This document shows, one piece after another, positions 41,577 through 50,633 of a stretch of 64,000 nucleotides of DNA. The stretch's first letter is position 1; each line of letters begins with the position of its first letter. The notes beneath the pieces were generated by a model. The model was given only the letters and a program-made list of their open reading frames with translations, was not told the DNA's origin and ran no database searches. Both the position numbers and the translations under genes were made by a program. The stretch covers positions 186,001-250,000 of the forward strand of contig JADJVW010000063.1 in assembly GCA_016710365.1 (NCBI GenBank), in the 5' to 3' direction. The DNA comes from Candidatus Caldilinea saccharophila. GTDB taxonomy: Bacteria > Chloroflexota > Anaerolineae > Caldilineales > Caldilineaceae.

Positions 41577-42866
41577 ATGCGAATCACCAGTGCTGAAGAA
41601 GCTGTACGTGTTATCAAATCGAATGATCGGGTTTTTGTCCATGGGGCGGTGGCAACCCCGGTGCAGTTGATCCTTGCCATGACCGCGCGCGCCGCGGAAC
41701 TGCGCGATGTCGAAATTGTGCATCTGCACACGGAAGGCCCGGCGCCGTACGCCTCCATTGAGTATGCAGAAAATTTCCGCACCAACTGCCTCTTTGTGGC
41801 GGCCAACGTGCGTGAGGCGGTCAACGAAGGTCTGGCCGATTACGTGCCCGTGTTCCTGAGTGAGGTGCCGGGGCTGTTCCGCAAAGGCATCATGCCGCTC
41901 GACGTGGCGCTGGTGCAGGTCTCGCCGCCCGACCGCCACGGTTTCTGCTCGCTGGGCGTCTCGGTGGATGTGGCGCGCGCCGCGGTGCAGGTAGCGCGCC
42001 ATGTGATCGCTCAGATCAACCCGAACATGCCGCGCACACACGGCGATGGCCTTATCCACATCAGCAACATCGACAGCGCCGTCGTGGTCGATGACCCGCT
42101 GCCGGAGATTTCGCCCGGCGAGCCAGGCCCTGTGGAAACGGCCATCGGGCGCTACGTCGCCGAACTGGTGGAAGATGGCGCCACGCTCCAGATGGGGATC
42201 GGTGGCATTCCGAACGCGGTGCTTGCAGCTTTACGCAACCATCGCGACCTGGGCATCCACACCGAAATGTTCTCCGACGGCGCCATCGACCTGATCGAGC
42301 GCGGCATCGTCAACAATGAAAAAAAGCGCATCCATCCAGGTAAGGTCGTCAGCTCCTTTGCGATGGGCACGCGGCGCATGTACGACTACATCGACGACAA
42401 CCCACAGGTCGTCCTCCTCGATGTCGCTTATGTCAACGACACGGCGGTCATCCGCCGCAACCCGCGCGTCACCGCCATCAACAGCGCCATCGAAGTTGAT
42501 TTGACCGGTCAGGTGGGCGCCGATTCGGTGGGCATCCGCCAATATTCCGGCGTCGGCGGGCAGATGGACTTCGTGCGCGGGGCTGCGCTTTCCGAAGGCG
42601 GCAAGCCGATCATCGCGCTGCCGTCCGCGACCAGCAAAGGCGTCTCCCGCATTGCGCCCTATCTGCGCCTCGGCTCCGGCGTCGTCACCACGCGCGCCCA
42701 CGTCCATTACGTGGTGACCGAGTACGGCATTGCCTATCTCTACGGCAAGAACTTGCGCCAGCGTGCGCGTGCGCTCATCGACATCGCGCATCCCGACCGC
42801 CGCGAGGAGTTGGAAAAGATGGCCTGGGAGCGCTTCAAACGCTGGCCCGAACACGTCCTTGCTTGA
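41577..42866 (+). CDS. Acetyl-CoA hydrolase/transferase family protein (4-hydroxybutyrate CoA-transferase type)
   Basis: Family motifs include AVATPVQLILAMTARAAEL, QMGIGGIPNAVLAAL and the catalytic region INSAIEVDLTGQVGAD, in which the glutamate forms the thioester/anhydride. The C-terminal domain has GVGGQMDFVRGA and VVTEYGIAYLYGKNL. These enzymes move CoA between acids (acetate, 4-hydroxybutyrate, propionate) or hydrolyse acetyl-CoA. At 429 residues it fits the shorter transferase type. The acyl substrate is uncertain. Its stop overlaps the next start (TGATG). Confidence 0.88.
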   Translation: MRITSAEEAVRVIKSNDRVFVHGAVATPVQLILAMTARAAELRDVEIVHLHTEGPAPYASIEYAENFRTNCLFVAANVREAVNEGLADYVPVFLSEVPGLFRKGIMPLDVALVQVSPPDRHGFCSLGVSVDVARAAVQVARHVIAQINPNMPRTHGDGLIHISNIDSAVVVDDPLPEISPGEPGPVETAIGRYVAELVEDGATLQMGIGGIPNAVLAALRNHRDLGIHTEMFSDGAIDLIERGIVNNEKKRIHPGKVVSSFAMGTRRMYDYIDDNPQVVLLDVAYVNDTAVIRRNPRVTAINSAIEVDLTGQVGADSVGIRQYSGVGGQMDFVRGAALSEGGKPIIALPSATSKGVSRIAPYLRLGSGVVTTRAHVHYVVTEYGIAYLYGKNLRQRARALIDIAHPDRREELEKMAWERFKRWPEHVLA

Positions 42867-43510
42867 TGGAGAAGCGTCCTGCTCAGCTCGAACGGATCAC
42901 GCTTATTCCGCTCGAACCGCACCATGCCACGCACGCGGCCCGGCTGCACATTTTGGGGCAGCCGGGCACGTTTTTGACCGGCCTCGGCGCCGACGTACTG
43001 ACAGTGCTTTACCAAACGCTGCCGTTGTCACAGGCTGGGTTTGGCTTTGCCGCCGTCGATCCTAGCCAGCCACACGCGTTGCTCGGCTTTGTCAGCGCCA
43101 CGACCAGCGTCGCCGCGCTTTTTCTAGAGCTGGGCACGCGCCGCTTGCCGGCCTTTCTGCCGCCGCTGCTGCGACGCTTTGCCCGCCATCCTGCGCTGGC
43201 AGCACGCGCCGCGCAGACGCTGGCCTACCCCTTTCTCCATCCCGCTCCAGCCCAAGCGTTCCCACCGGCCGAACTGTTGTCGATCATGGTCGAACCGGCG
43301 TTGCGCAGCGCGGGCATCGGCGCGCTGCTGGTGGTCGCACTTCAGGCAGAATGCCGGCGCCGCGGTATTTCCGCGCTCGACGTCACCGTCGATACCGCCA
43401 ACGACGCCGCGCAACGCTTTTACACCCGCTACGGCTTTGCCTACGCGCAGACCTTCTCGTTGTATGGACGGTCGATGCGGCTGTATCGGGCAAAGCCGAC
43501 TGCCGCTTGA
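42866..43510 (+). CDS. GNAT family N-acetyltransferase
   Basis: The 214-residue product has the acetyl-CoA site IMVEPALRSAGIGALLVVAL and the closing DTANDAAQRFYTRYGFAYA. It overlaps the CoA-transferase gene by one base (TGATG), so translational coupling is likely. The family pattern resembles acyltransferases that act on small metabolites or sugars. Substrate unknown. It is followed by a palindromic repeat at 43535. Confidence 0.8.
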   Translation: MEKRPAQLERITLIPLEPHHATHAARLHILGQPGTFLTGLGADVLTVLYQTLPLSQAGFGFAAVDPSQPHALLGFVSATTSVAALFLELGTRRLPAFLPPLLRRFARHPALAARAAQTLAYPFLHPAPAQAFPPAELLSIMVEPALRSAGIGALLVVALQAECRRRGISALDVTVDTANDAAQRFYTRYGFAYAQTFSLYGRSMRLYRAKPTAA

Positions 43511-43534
43511 TCGTGGCTGCTCTACATATTTAAT

Positions 43535-43636
43535 GGCTCAACCGGAATTGATGGGGTCGGGTCTTACGTGCCGGGGACGGGCTGATCGTTGTCTGCTCGA
43601 CCGAAGCGCCGCAAGCCCGTCCCCGGCACGTAACCA
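43535..43636 (+). repeat. Palindromic MITE-like element, copy 1
   Basis: The outer edge GGCTCAACCGGAATT is followed by a 19-base arm (tacgtgccggggacgggct), a conserved loop containing tgtctgctcgacc, and the inverted arm agcccgtccccggcacgta. The whole unit, including the asymmetric loop, is repeated in reverse orientation at 50415-50534. Confidence 0.9.
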
Positions 43637-43841
43637 ATTGTCGGTCGTTGCGCCACAAATGCAGTTCAAGGTAAACGCGCTGGGTATGTTGCATATCCAC
43701 ACTAAATCCTAACGCTACAACGCCGATGCAAAAATCAAGCAAAACTGCTATGATGACAGGCAGGATTGAGCAATGAAATACAAAGAAACAGATAGCAATG
43801 ATGCAAGTTGAGCAACTTCAAACGGAGGTTGAAGCATTTCC

Positions 43842-44318
43842 ATGCCAGCCAAAAAGCAGAAAAACACCCAACGCATTACCCTTGGCAAATTGCCGCCGAT
43901 TTATAAATTCTTTCTGAATCCATATCAGGATGTTCGCTTCTCACGATGTCCCATCTGTGATGCCAAGATGCGTTCGCGTAAGCTGCCCTTTGTAGTGCAT
44001 GTTGATCCGCACCTATTGAGCGTTCTCAACATGACGGCGCGCTACTGTCCAAACGACGAGTTGCTGATCTTACATAAAGACAAACTGGAAAATCTGCTTG
44101 CTTTCACCGCGGCGCAGAGTGCCCCGGAGATGCTTGGCAACAGTTATCTGGTCGTCGGCACGCTCGAGCATAACGCCTACGCACAAGTGGCCTCAGGCGC
44201 GCTGACAATGGGCGGAATATTCGGCGTCCTGCACGACTTTCAAGAATATCTACAGTTTGAACCTGTTCACTATGGTTGGGTCAACACCGACCCACCCGAA
44301 GAAAAGCCGGCGGAATAG
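43842..44318 (+). CDS. Hypothetical protein with zinc-ribbon-like cysteines
   Basis: I do not recognise it. The 158 residues include FSRCPICDAKMRSRKLPF and, about 40 residues later, RYCPNDELLILHKDKLE, so three cysteines could bind a metal. A Gly-rich hydrophobic stretch follows (VASGALTMGGIFGVLHDF). It is soluble and has an upstream GGAGG (about 19 bp before the ATG). It stands alone between the palindromic element and TA debris. Confidence 0.6.
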   Translation: MPAKKQKNTQRITLGKLPPIYKFFLNPYQDVRFSRCPICDAKMRSRKLPFVVHVDPHLLSVLNMTARYCPNDELLILHKDKLENLLAFTAAQSAPEMLGNSYLVVGTLEHNAYAQVASGALTMGGIFGVLHDFQEYLQFEPVHYGWVNTDPPEEKPAE

Positions 44319-44417
44319 CCCCAGCGACCAACCCAAAAATTACTCATCATGGCTTAGCAAATCCATGCCGCTCCAACCTCAAGTCTTTGCCTGGTCACTC
44401 GGCTCGTTGATCAAATC

Positions 44418-44480
44418 ATGAAGTTCCTGCTCGACAGAGGGATGGCGCAAAGCACACTGAAATCAGAAGGGATCAGTTTT
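44418..44480 (+). pseudogene. Possible fragment of a DUF5615-type (PIN-like) toxin gene
   Basis: The opening MKFLLDRGMAQSTLKSEG resembles the start of DUF5615 PIN-like toxins, where an early aspartate is catalytic. The similarity then ends. Too short to be sure. Confidence 0.25.
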
Positions 44481-44487
44481 GGGGGAA

Positions 44488-44619
44488 CTATGTCCCCTCG
44501 CTCATCTGCTCCAACCGCTCCATCACCCACATGCGAATTAGAGTCTGATAACCGATCCCCTTACGGTTGGCGACGATTTTCAAACGCTCGATCACTTCTG
44601 GCTCGAGGCGCAGCGAAAT
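44488..44619 (-). pseudogene. CopG/BrnA-like ribbon-helix-helix antitoxin, truncated
   Basis: The 43 readable residues (SLRLEPEVIERLKIVANR, then GIGYQTLIRMWVMERL) match the CopG-type antitoxin pattern. A TAG interrupts the frame just upstream. One added base would instead join it to codons running toward 44690. It is either decayed or broken by a sequence error. No BrnT toxin gene is next to it. Confidence 0.55.
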
Positions 44620-44676
44620 CTATTGCTTGATGAAACTAGCTTGACCAATTTGCCATTCCACGCATTCCTCCGCAAA

Positions 44677-45768
44677 ATGGATGGCATGGATAAGGGTTCA
44701 TCTTCCGCCGCCACGCCCTCACACTGGCTGCCGCGAGGGCGGCTGCTGGTGTTGATCGGGCTGGGCATTGTGACCTGGGTGCTGCTGCTCGCCTTCTTCG
44801 GCGGACAGGCGGCGTTGCAAGCGATTGCCACGGCCGATGCGCGCTGGCTGCTGCTGGCGATGCTCGTCCATTACAGCAGCTTCGCTGTGCGCGGCCATCG
44901 CTGGCAGCGCATCCTTGGCATGATGGGCTATCAACTTGGCTATCTTTACACGACCGGTCTGCTGCTGGCGGGTTGGTTTGTGAGTGCGCTGCTGCCCGCG
45001 CGCGCCGGCGACCTCATGCGCATCGGCGTGCTGCGGCTCGACAGCCCGCGCCATGCGTCCGTGCCGGTGGCCGCCAGCCTGGGGTCGATCGTGCTGGAGC
45101 GGGCGTTGGACATTTTGGCGATTGTCAGCTTGGGCGTCGGCTTTGGCTGGGCGGTGCTGCGCACGCAGGCGCCCGGCTGGTTGGTGGCAAGCTATGCCGC
45201 GGCGGTCGGACTGTTGGCGCTCTTCGTCGTCGGCATTGTGGTGGCGCCGCCTGTGATCGGCTGGCTGCGGCGGTGGAGTCAACAGCGGCTGTGGCAGTCG
45301 CTCCTGACCTTTGTGGAACAACTGGTCGCCAGCCTGCGCGTCTTGATCCAGCAGCCGCGTCGCGGCGCGCTGGTGACGGCGGAGAGTCTCTATATCTGGC
45401 TGTGCGATGCGCTGGTCGTCTGGTGCGTGCTGCGCAGCCTGGGCGCCACGACGCCGCTGGACGTGGCGGCATTTGTCGCGCTCACGGTCGATGTGCTGGC
45501 CGCGGCGCCGCTGACGCCGGGCGGCATCGGCCAGATCGACGCCGCGTATGTGGCGCTCTTTGCGCTGCTGCCCACTACAGCCTTCAACGTCGGCGCGGCT
45601 GTGCTCTTGATCCGCTTCATCACCTACTGGAGCTTTCTGCTCTTCAGCGGGCTGGTGACGGTGCTGGCCGGCTTTGGCGAGGTGATCCAGCGCGTGCGCG
45701 CCGACGCCGGCCCCGTCGAAAGCGCGCTCCGCCCTGCATCACCCTCATCCCCTGACCTGTCCGTATGA
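44677..45768 (+). CDS. LPG synthase TM-domain (flippase-like) membrane protein
   Basis: About eight membrane helices in the arrangement of the lysylphosphatidylglycerol synthetase TM region/AglD family. Motifs include SSFAVRGHRWQRIL, LLPARAGDLMRIGVLRL and LAAAPLTPGGIGQIDAAYV. Family members are proposed lipid or lipid-linked sugar flippases. It overlaps the following glycosyltransferase-like gene by four bases and is probably co-transcribed with it. ATG 44686 is an alternative start. Confidence 0.85.
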   Translation: MDGMDKGSSSAATPSHWLPRGRLLVLIGLGIVTWVLLLAFFGGQAALQAIATADARWLLLAMLVHYSSFAVRGHRWQRILGMMGYQLGYLYTTGLLLAGWFVSALLPARAGDLMRIGVLRLDSPRHASVPVAASLGSIVLERALDILAIVSLGVGFGWAVLRTQAPGWLVASYAAAVGLLALFVVGIVVAPPVIGWLRRWSQQRLWQSLLTFVEQLVASLRVLIQQPRRGALVTAESLYIWLCDALVVWCVLRSLGATTPLDVAAFVALTVDVLAAAPLTPGGIGQIDAAYVALFALLPTTAFNVGAAVLLIRFITYWSFLLFSGLVTVLAGFGEVIQRVRADAGPVESALRPASPSSPDLSV

Positions 45769-48016
45769 CGACATTTTGGGCGCGCCTGCGCCGTTTCTAC
45801 ATCGATCATCGCTGGTTTCTGGCGTTGCTGCTGCTCTTTGCCAGCTTCCGGCTCTTTGCCATCCTGCTCTTGCGCCCCGGCGGCTTTATCGCCGACAACT
45901 CCGACTACGAGTTCTACTATGCGTGGGGCCTCACCATCCCGATGGGCTACACCACCTTCGAGAACTTGTGGACCGCGTATCCGCCGCTGTTTGCGGCGTT
46001 GATGCTGCCGGTTTTGAGTGGTCAAGCCGCATTCCGCCCTGGGTGGAGCCGCGGCTCTTCTTTCACGTGCTCTTTGGGCTGGAGCTACTGCTCTTTGAGA
46101 TCGGCAACTTCATCCTGATCTACCGGCTGGCGCGACGACTGGAGATCGAGAGCCGCGCCGATCCATCGACCCCAGCACCCCAACACCTCAACACCCCAGG
46201 CGCAGCGACCCTCATTCCCTTGCCCCTCAAAGCGACTGTCTTCTACGCCATGCTCTTTGCGCCCGTCTATACGCTGCTCGGCTGGTTTGAGGCGATGCCG
46301 CTCTTTTTCCTGCTGCTGGGGCTGGATCTGCTGCTGAGCCGGCGGCGCGGGCTGTGGATCGCCAGCGCCGTGGCGGCCGCGCTGGGCTTCCTGGTCAAGC
46401 TGACGCCGATAATGCTGGCGCCGATCGCCGTGCGCTGGCTTGGCGCGCGTCTGAGCCTCGATGCGCTGCGCCACGAATGGTTCAAGCGTCGCTCACCTGG
46501 CAATTTGCTCAAGCCTGCGGTTTATATTCTTGTCTTTTTGGGCGTGGTGGTCGGCGTCGGGCTGCCGCTGGCGCGCTTCAACCCGTCGCTGGCGCTGAGC
46601 AGCTTCACCGTCAACAGCTTGCGCCCGCCGTGGCAAAGCGTGTGGGCGCTGATCGACGGCTACTACAGCTTTGGTCTCGTTCCGGTCAGTATGCGCAACT
46701 TGCGCGGGCTGGAGACGGGCGGCCAGTGGACATCCAGCCTGCCGTGGACGTGGATCACGCTGAGTTTTGCGCTGCTCTATCTTTGGCTCTACACGCGGCG
46801 CTATGACTGGACGCGCGTGCGCACGCCCATTGTCTTCACCGCGTTGAGCATCATCTGGCTCTTTCTCTACAGCAAGGGCTGGAGTCCCCAGTTTGTGGTG
46901 TGGGTGCTCGCCTTTGTAGTGCTGCTGCGCCCCGATCTTTTTGGCGTGCTGCTGGCGATCATGCTCACCTTGCTCAATGTGCTCGAAAGCAGCGTCTTCC
47001 TGATTTTGTTGCCCGACGAGCGCTGGATCCTGGTGGCAACGGTGCTGGCGCGCACCGCGCTGCTGATATTGCTCGCCATCGACTTCGCCGGTCAGATCTG
47101 GCCGGCGCCGCGTCGCGGTCAGCAGATGCAGCGCGCCGCCGTGGGTCTAAGCGCCGCGGTGATGGTCGCAATGGTGGGCGTCATGCTGGTGGGCGCGCCG
47201 CGCACGGCGCAAGCTTATCAGGCGCGCCGGCTGGCCGAACATCCATGCCGAGAAGCCGTCGCCTATCTCGACGCACAAGCCGGCAGTCTCACCCGCACGC
47301 TGGCGATGGACGACACTGCGCTGTGGAGCGATCTCTATCCCTGGCTGGGCGCTGCGTATAAGCTGGTCGTCGTCGATGGCTACAACCCGGACGATCGCCC
47401 CGCCGCGGATGTGATGGCGGAAAAACTTGCGGAGATCAGCCAGGAGGGGGAATTCTGGTGGATCGAACGAGACGCCGACGCCGCGAGCAGCGCGGCTGCG
47501 ACGGAGCAATGGTCGGCCGCGGCGACGAACTTTTTTGCCGCGCCCGGCGTCTATACGCGCGACGTGCAACGGCTCGGCGCCTGTGATCTGGCGCGTGTAC
47601 TCTCATTGCCGGCAGCCGCCAACGTAGCCCAGTTTGCGGTCAAGGAAGGGCGCATCGATCTGCGCGGCGTGGCGCTGGGCGAGGCGCAAAGAGGCGCTGA
47701 CCTGCCGTTGGTGTTATACTGGCAGATGCCGGCCGCGGTTGCAGACAGCTACACCGTGTTCACACAGTTGTTTGCGCCCGATGGTCAGATGGTGGCGCAG
47801 CAGGATAATCTGCCCGTTAATGGGCTGGCGCCGACCAACACGTGGGCGCCAAATCAGCCGGTGCGCGACGACTATCGCCTGCCCATCCCAGCCGACGCCC
47901 CGCCTGGTCTGTATACTTTGCACATCGGTCTGTACGATGCGGCGGGTCGGCAAACAGCAACCTTGCCCGACGGCGCAACCGCCGACCATATGACCATGAC
48001 TGTAGACGTGCGTTGA
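45765..48016 (+). CDS. GT-C-like multi-spanning glycosyltransferase, one frameshift
   Basis: An N-terminal helix and a lumenal acidic loop (RPGGFIADNSDYEFYYAWGL, then ENLWTAYPPLFAALM) resemble the GT-C catalytic loop. After a shift near 46030 about ten more helices follow, including LGFLVKLTPIMLAPIAVRWL. An extracytoplasmic C-terminal part ends in a beta domain (LVLYWQMPAA; YTVFTQLFAPDGQMVAQQDN). This domain is shared with the next gene. It probably adds a sugar from a polyprenyl-phosphate donor outside the membrane. Donor and acceptor unknown. Confidence 0.75.
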
Positions 48017-48020
48017 TTCT

Positions 48021-50369
48021 ATGCAGAGCATCCATCGCGACCTCAGCCCCAAAGACCGCAGCACCGCCTTTCTTATCTTTGGCTTTCTGCTTGCCTGCTA
48101 CATGCTGACCTTCACCGGCGTCATCGACAGCAGCGACGGCCTTTCCACCTTTGCGACGACCGAAAGCTTGGTGCGCCGGGGCGCGTACGACAGCAATCAG
48201 GTGCTGTGGATGGGCAATCAGCAGGGCAACCTCGGGCCGGACGGCAATCTCTACTCGCGTAAAGGCGTGGGGATGGTGTGGCTGGCCGCACCGTTGGTAT
48301 GGCTCGCCAAACTCTGGCCCTCGCTTGGGCTGGTGCACGCGGCGCTGTTGCTCAACCCGCTGCTGACCGCGTGGACCGGCGCGCTGCTCTTTCGCACCGG
48401 CCGGCGTCTGGGCTGGTCGCGCGCGCACGCGATTGCAGCCGCGCTAATCTTTGGCCTGGCGACAATGGCCTGGCCGTACACGCAGACTTATTTCAGTGAC
48501 CCGGTGGCCGGCTGGGGACTCTTTGCCGCGGCCTACGGGCTGCTTTCGTACGCACAGTCAGAGCGCAAACTCTATTTGTTTGGCGGCGGGCTGGCCTGGG
48601 GCATTGCTTACCTGACGCGCACGATCAATCTGATGACGCTGCCGATCTATGCCGTGGGGCTGCTGCTTGTGCTGACGCCGCCTTTTCAGCAGCTTGGCCA
48701 CGATTTTGCAACCCGCGCCCGACGCGCATTCTGGCGCTATTGGCGGCCCGTCGTTGCCTTTGCCATTCCCATCGCAGCGGCTGGCCTGCTTTCGCTCTGG
48801 TGGAATTGGCTGCGCTTTGGCAGTGTGTGGGATACAGGCTATGTGGCGAGCGAGACCTTTAGCGCCAACTGGCTGTTCGGATTGTTTGGCCTGACCGTCG
48901 GCCCGGCGCGCGGCGTGCTCTGGTACAATCCCATCCTGGTGTTGGCGCTGCCGGGGACGCTCTGGTTCTGGCGTCGGCAACGGCGGATTCTATTTCTGGC
49001 GCTGGCGCTCATTGCCGTCTACTTTGCGGTCTATGCCAAGTGGTACATGTGGCATGGCGGCTACAGTTGGGGCGCACGCTTCATCGTGCCGACGCTGCCC
49101 TTTTTGACTTTGCTGGCGCTTCCCGGCTGGCGGGCGTTGATGTCCGACCGGGTGTTGGGATGGGTGGGCGTGGTCATCGGCGGTGGGCTGGCGGTGGCGT
49201 CATTCGCCGTACAGGTGCTTGGCTTGCTCGTCCCCTACAGTCTGGTGCAAGATCGCCTGGCCGCGATGGTGACGCCGCTTTTCGCCGAGGAGACCTTCAC
49301 CGCGCTGCGCTATTCGCCGCTCGTCATGCAGTGGCAGATGGTGCGACCGGAAACGATTCACCTGGCGTGGTGGCATGGCGGTTGGCCCGCTGGCATCGAC
49401 TGGCTGGCGCTGGCCGTGGCGCTGGCCGGCGTTTTCGTCGGACTGTTTCTGCTGGTGAAGCAGATGCGCAACTCACAACGTGATGACGCCGACGACCACA
49501 CGCGCAACGGGCTGTACGCGGCCGCGCTGCTCCTGCTGACCTTGGGCCTGCTGACGTACTATTATACGACGCTCGTCGCGCCAGAGATGCGCAGTGTTGC
49601 CGAGCGGCTGCGTACAGAAGGGCGCGCGGGGGATGCGGTCCTGCTGCTGCGCCCTGAAGCGACGCAGGATTTCGCCAATGTTTACCGGGGGGCGCTGCCC
49701 GTCTACGGCATGTTTCAGCGAGATACGCTTGCCGATGGCGACAGAACCGTGTTGAATCGCGTGCGCGCTGGCTACGCACGCACCTGGGTCGTGCCCAGCG
49801 ACGGGGCGCCGGAGCAGTCAGGCTGGGAGCGGGCGCTGCGCACGGAAGACTTTTTGCTTGCCGACGACCGCATCAGCGGCCCATCCAACCAACGCCTGGC
49901 GCTTTACGCTTTGCTGCAAGCCGCCGACATGGCCGAAAATGGGCTGGGCGCTGCATTCGGCGACCCGGCCGGGCCGCTGGTGACGGAGGAAAACGGCTGG
50001 ATTCGCTTGAACGGCTACGCGCTGACGCCCACTGCGACGCCGGGCGGCCACATTTTGCTCACCCTGCTCTGGCAAAGTCTGCAACCTGTGACCACCGACT
50101 ATCAAGTCTTTGTTCACTTGCTCGACGCCCAGGGCGACAAGCTTTTGCAGCGCGACGGCCAACCCGTCCAGTGGATGCGCCCCACCAGCACGTGGCAGGC
50201 AGGCGAGGAGATCGTCGATCACTACGGCCTGTTGTTGCCGGCGACGCTCCCCGCCGGTCGCTATACGCTTGCCGTCGGGCTCTATGATCCGGTGAGCGGC
50301 CAACGGTTGGCCGCCAGCGCGGGGCCGGCAAGTTACGCCATCGACCTGGGGCCGATTCAGGTTCAATAA
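48021..50369 (+). CDS. GT39/ArnT-like membrane glycosyltransferase
   Basis: A 782-residue protein with about eleven helices. The first extracellular loop carries GVIDSSDGLSTFATTESLVR, and a later one AKWYMWHGGYSWGARFI, patterns typical of dolichyl/undecaprenyl-phosphate-mannose-type transferases. The C-terminal beta domain (LLTLLWQSLQPVTTDYQVFV, HLLDAQGDKLLQ) closely mirrors that of the gene in front. It starts four bases after that gene's stop. Together with the flippase-like gene the three probably build or modify a surface glycan (inference). Confidence 0.78.
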   Translation: MQSIHRDLSPKDRSTAFLIFGFLLACYMLTFTGVIDSSDGLSTFATTESLVRRGAYDSNQVLWMGNQQGNLGPDGNLYSRKGVGMVWLAAPLVWLAKLWPSLGLVHAALLLNPLLTAWTGALLFRTGRRLGWSRAHAIAAALIFGLATMAWPYTQTYFSDPVAGWGLFAAAYGLLSYAQSERKLYLFGGGLAWGIAYLTRTINLMTLPIYAVGLLLVLTPPFQQLGHDFATRARRAFWRYWRPVVAFAIPIAAAGLLSLWWNWLRFGSVWDTGYVASETFSANWLFGLFGLTVGPARGVLWYNPILVLALPGTLWFWRRQRRILFLALALIAVYFAVYAKWYMWHGGYSWGARFIVPTLPFLTLLALPGWRALMSDRVLGWVGVVIGGGLAVASFAVQVLGLLVPYSLVQDRLAAMVTPLFAEETFTALRYSPLVMQWQMVRPETIHLAWWHGGWPAGIDWLALAVALAGVFVGLFLLVKQMRNSQRDDADDHTRNGLYAAALLLLTLGLLTYYYTTLVAPEMRSVAERLRTEGRAGDAVLLLRPEATQDFANVYRGALPVYGMFQRDTLADGDRTVLNRVRAGYARTWVVPSDGAPEQSGWERALRTEDFLLADDRISGPSNQRLALYALLQAADMAENGLGAAFGDPAGPLVTEENGWIRLNGYALTPTATPGGHILLTLLWQSLQPVTTDYQVFVHLLDAQGDKLLQRDGQPVQWMRPTSTWQAGEEIVDHYGLLLPATLPAGRYTLAVGLYDPVSGQRLAASAGPASYAIDLGPIQVQ

Positions 50370-50414
50370 TTGACTTCGCGGCAGAAAGCCGAGAAATCTG
50401 CCACAAAGAATGCA

Positions 50415-50534
50415 GGGTCAACCGGATCTCGTGTGGTTACGTGCCGGGGGCGGGCTTGCGGTGCTCAGTCGAGCAGACAACATTCAGCCCGTCCCCGGCA
50501 CGTAAAGCCCGACCACATAAATTCCGGTTGAGCC
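50415..50534 (-). repeat. Palindromic MITE-like element, copy 2 (inverted relative to copy 1)
   Basis: It runs from GGGTCAACCGGAT to ATTCCGGTTGAGCC, which are inverted terminal repeats, with inner arms ttacgtgccgggggcggg and cccgtccccggcacgtaa. Read in reverse it matches the element at 43535 through arms, loop (gtctgctcgac) and one flank. Confidence 0.9.
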
Positions 50535-50633
50535 AGAATGCGAAGAGTCTACAGAGCAACCTTTTTCTCTAGTTTCTTTGTGGCTGACGGGGCTGTTCAC
50601 GGTGAAGTCATACATCGAAAAGGAAGTTGTGTA

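Larger units (their letters stand above)
44319..44676. other. Decayed region holding toxin-antitoxin remnants
   Basis: No intact gene. It contains a short plus-strand fragment reminiscent of a DUF5615 toxin start and a minus-strand CopG-like antitoxin tail, both listed separately. Confidence 0.5.
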
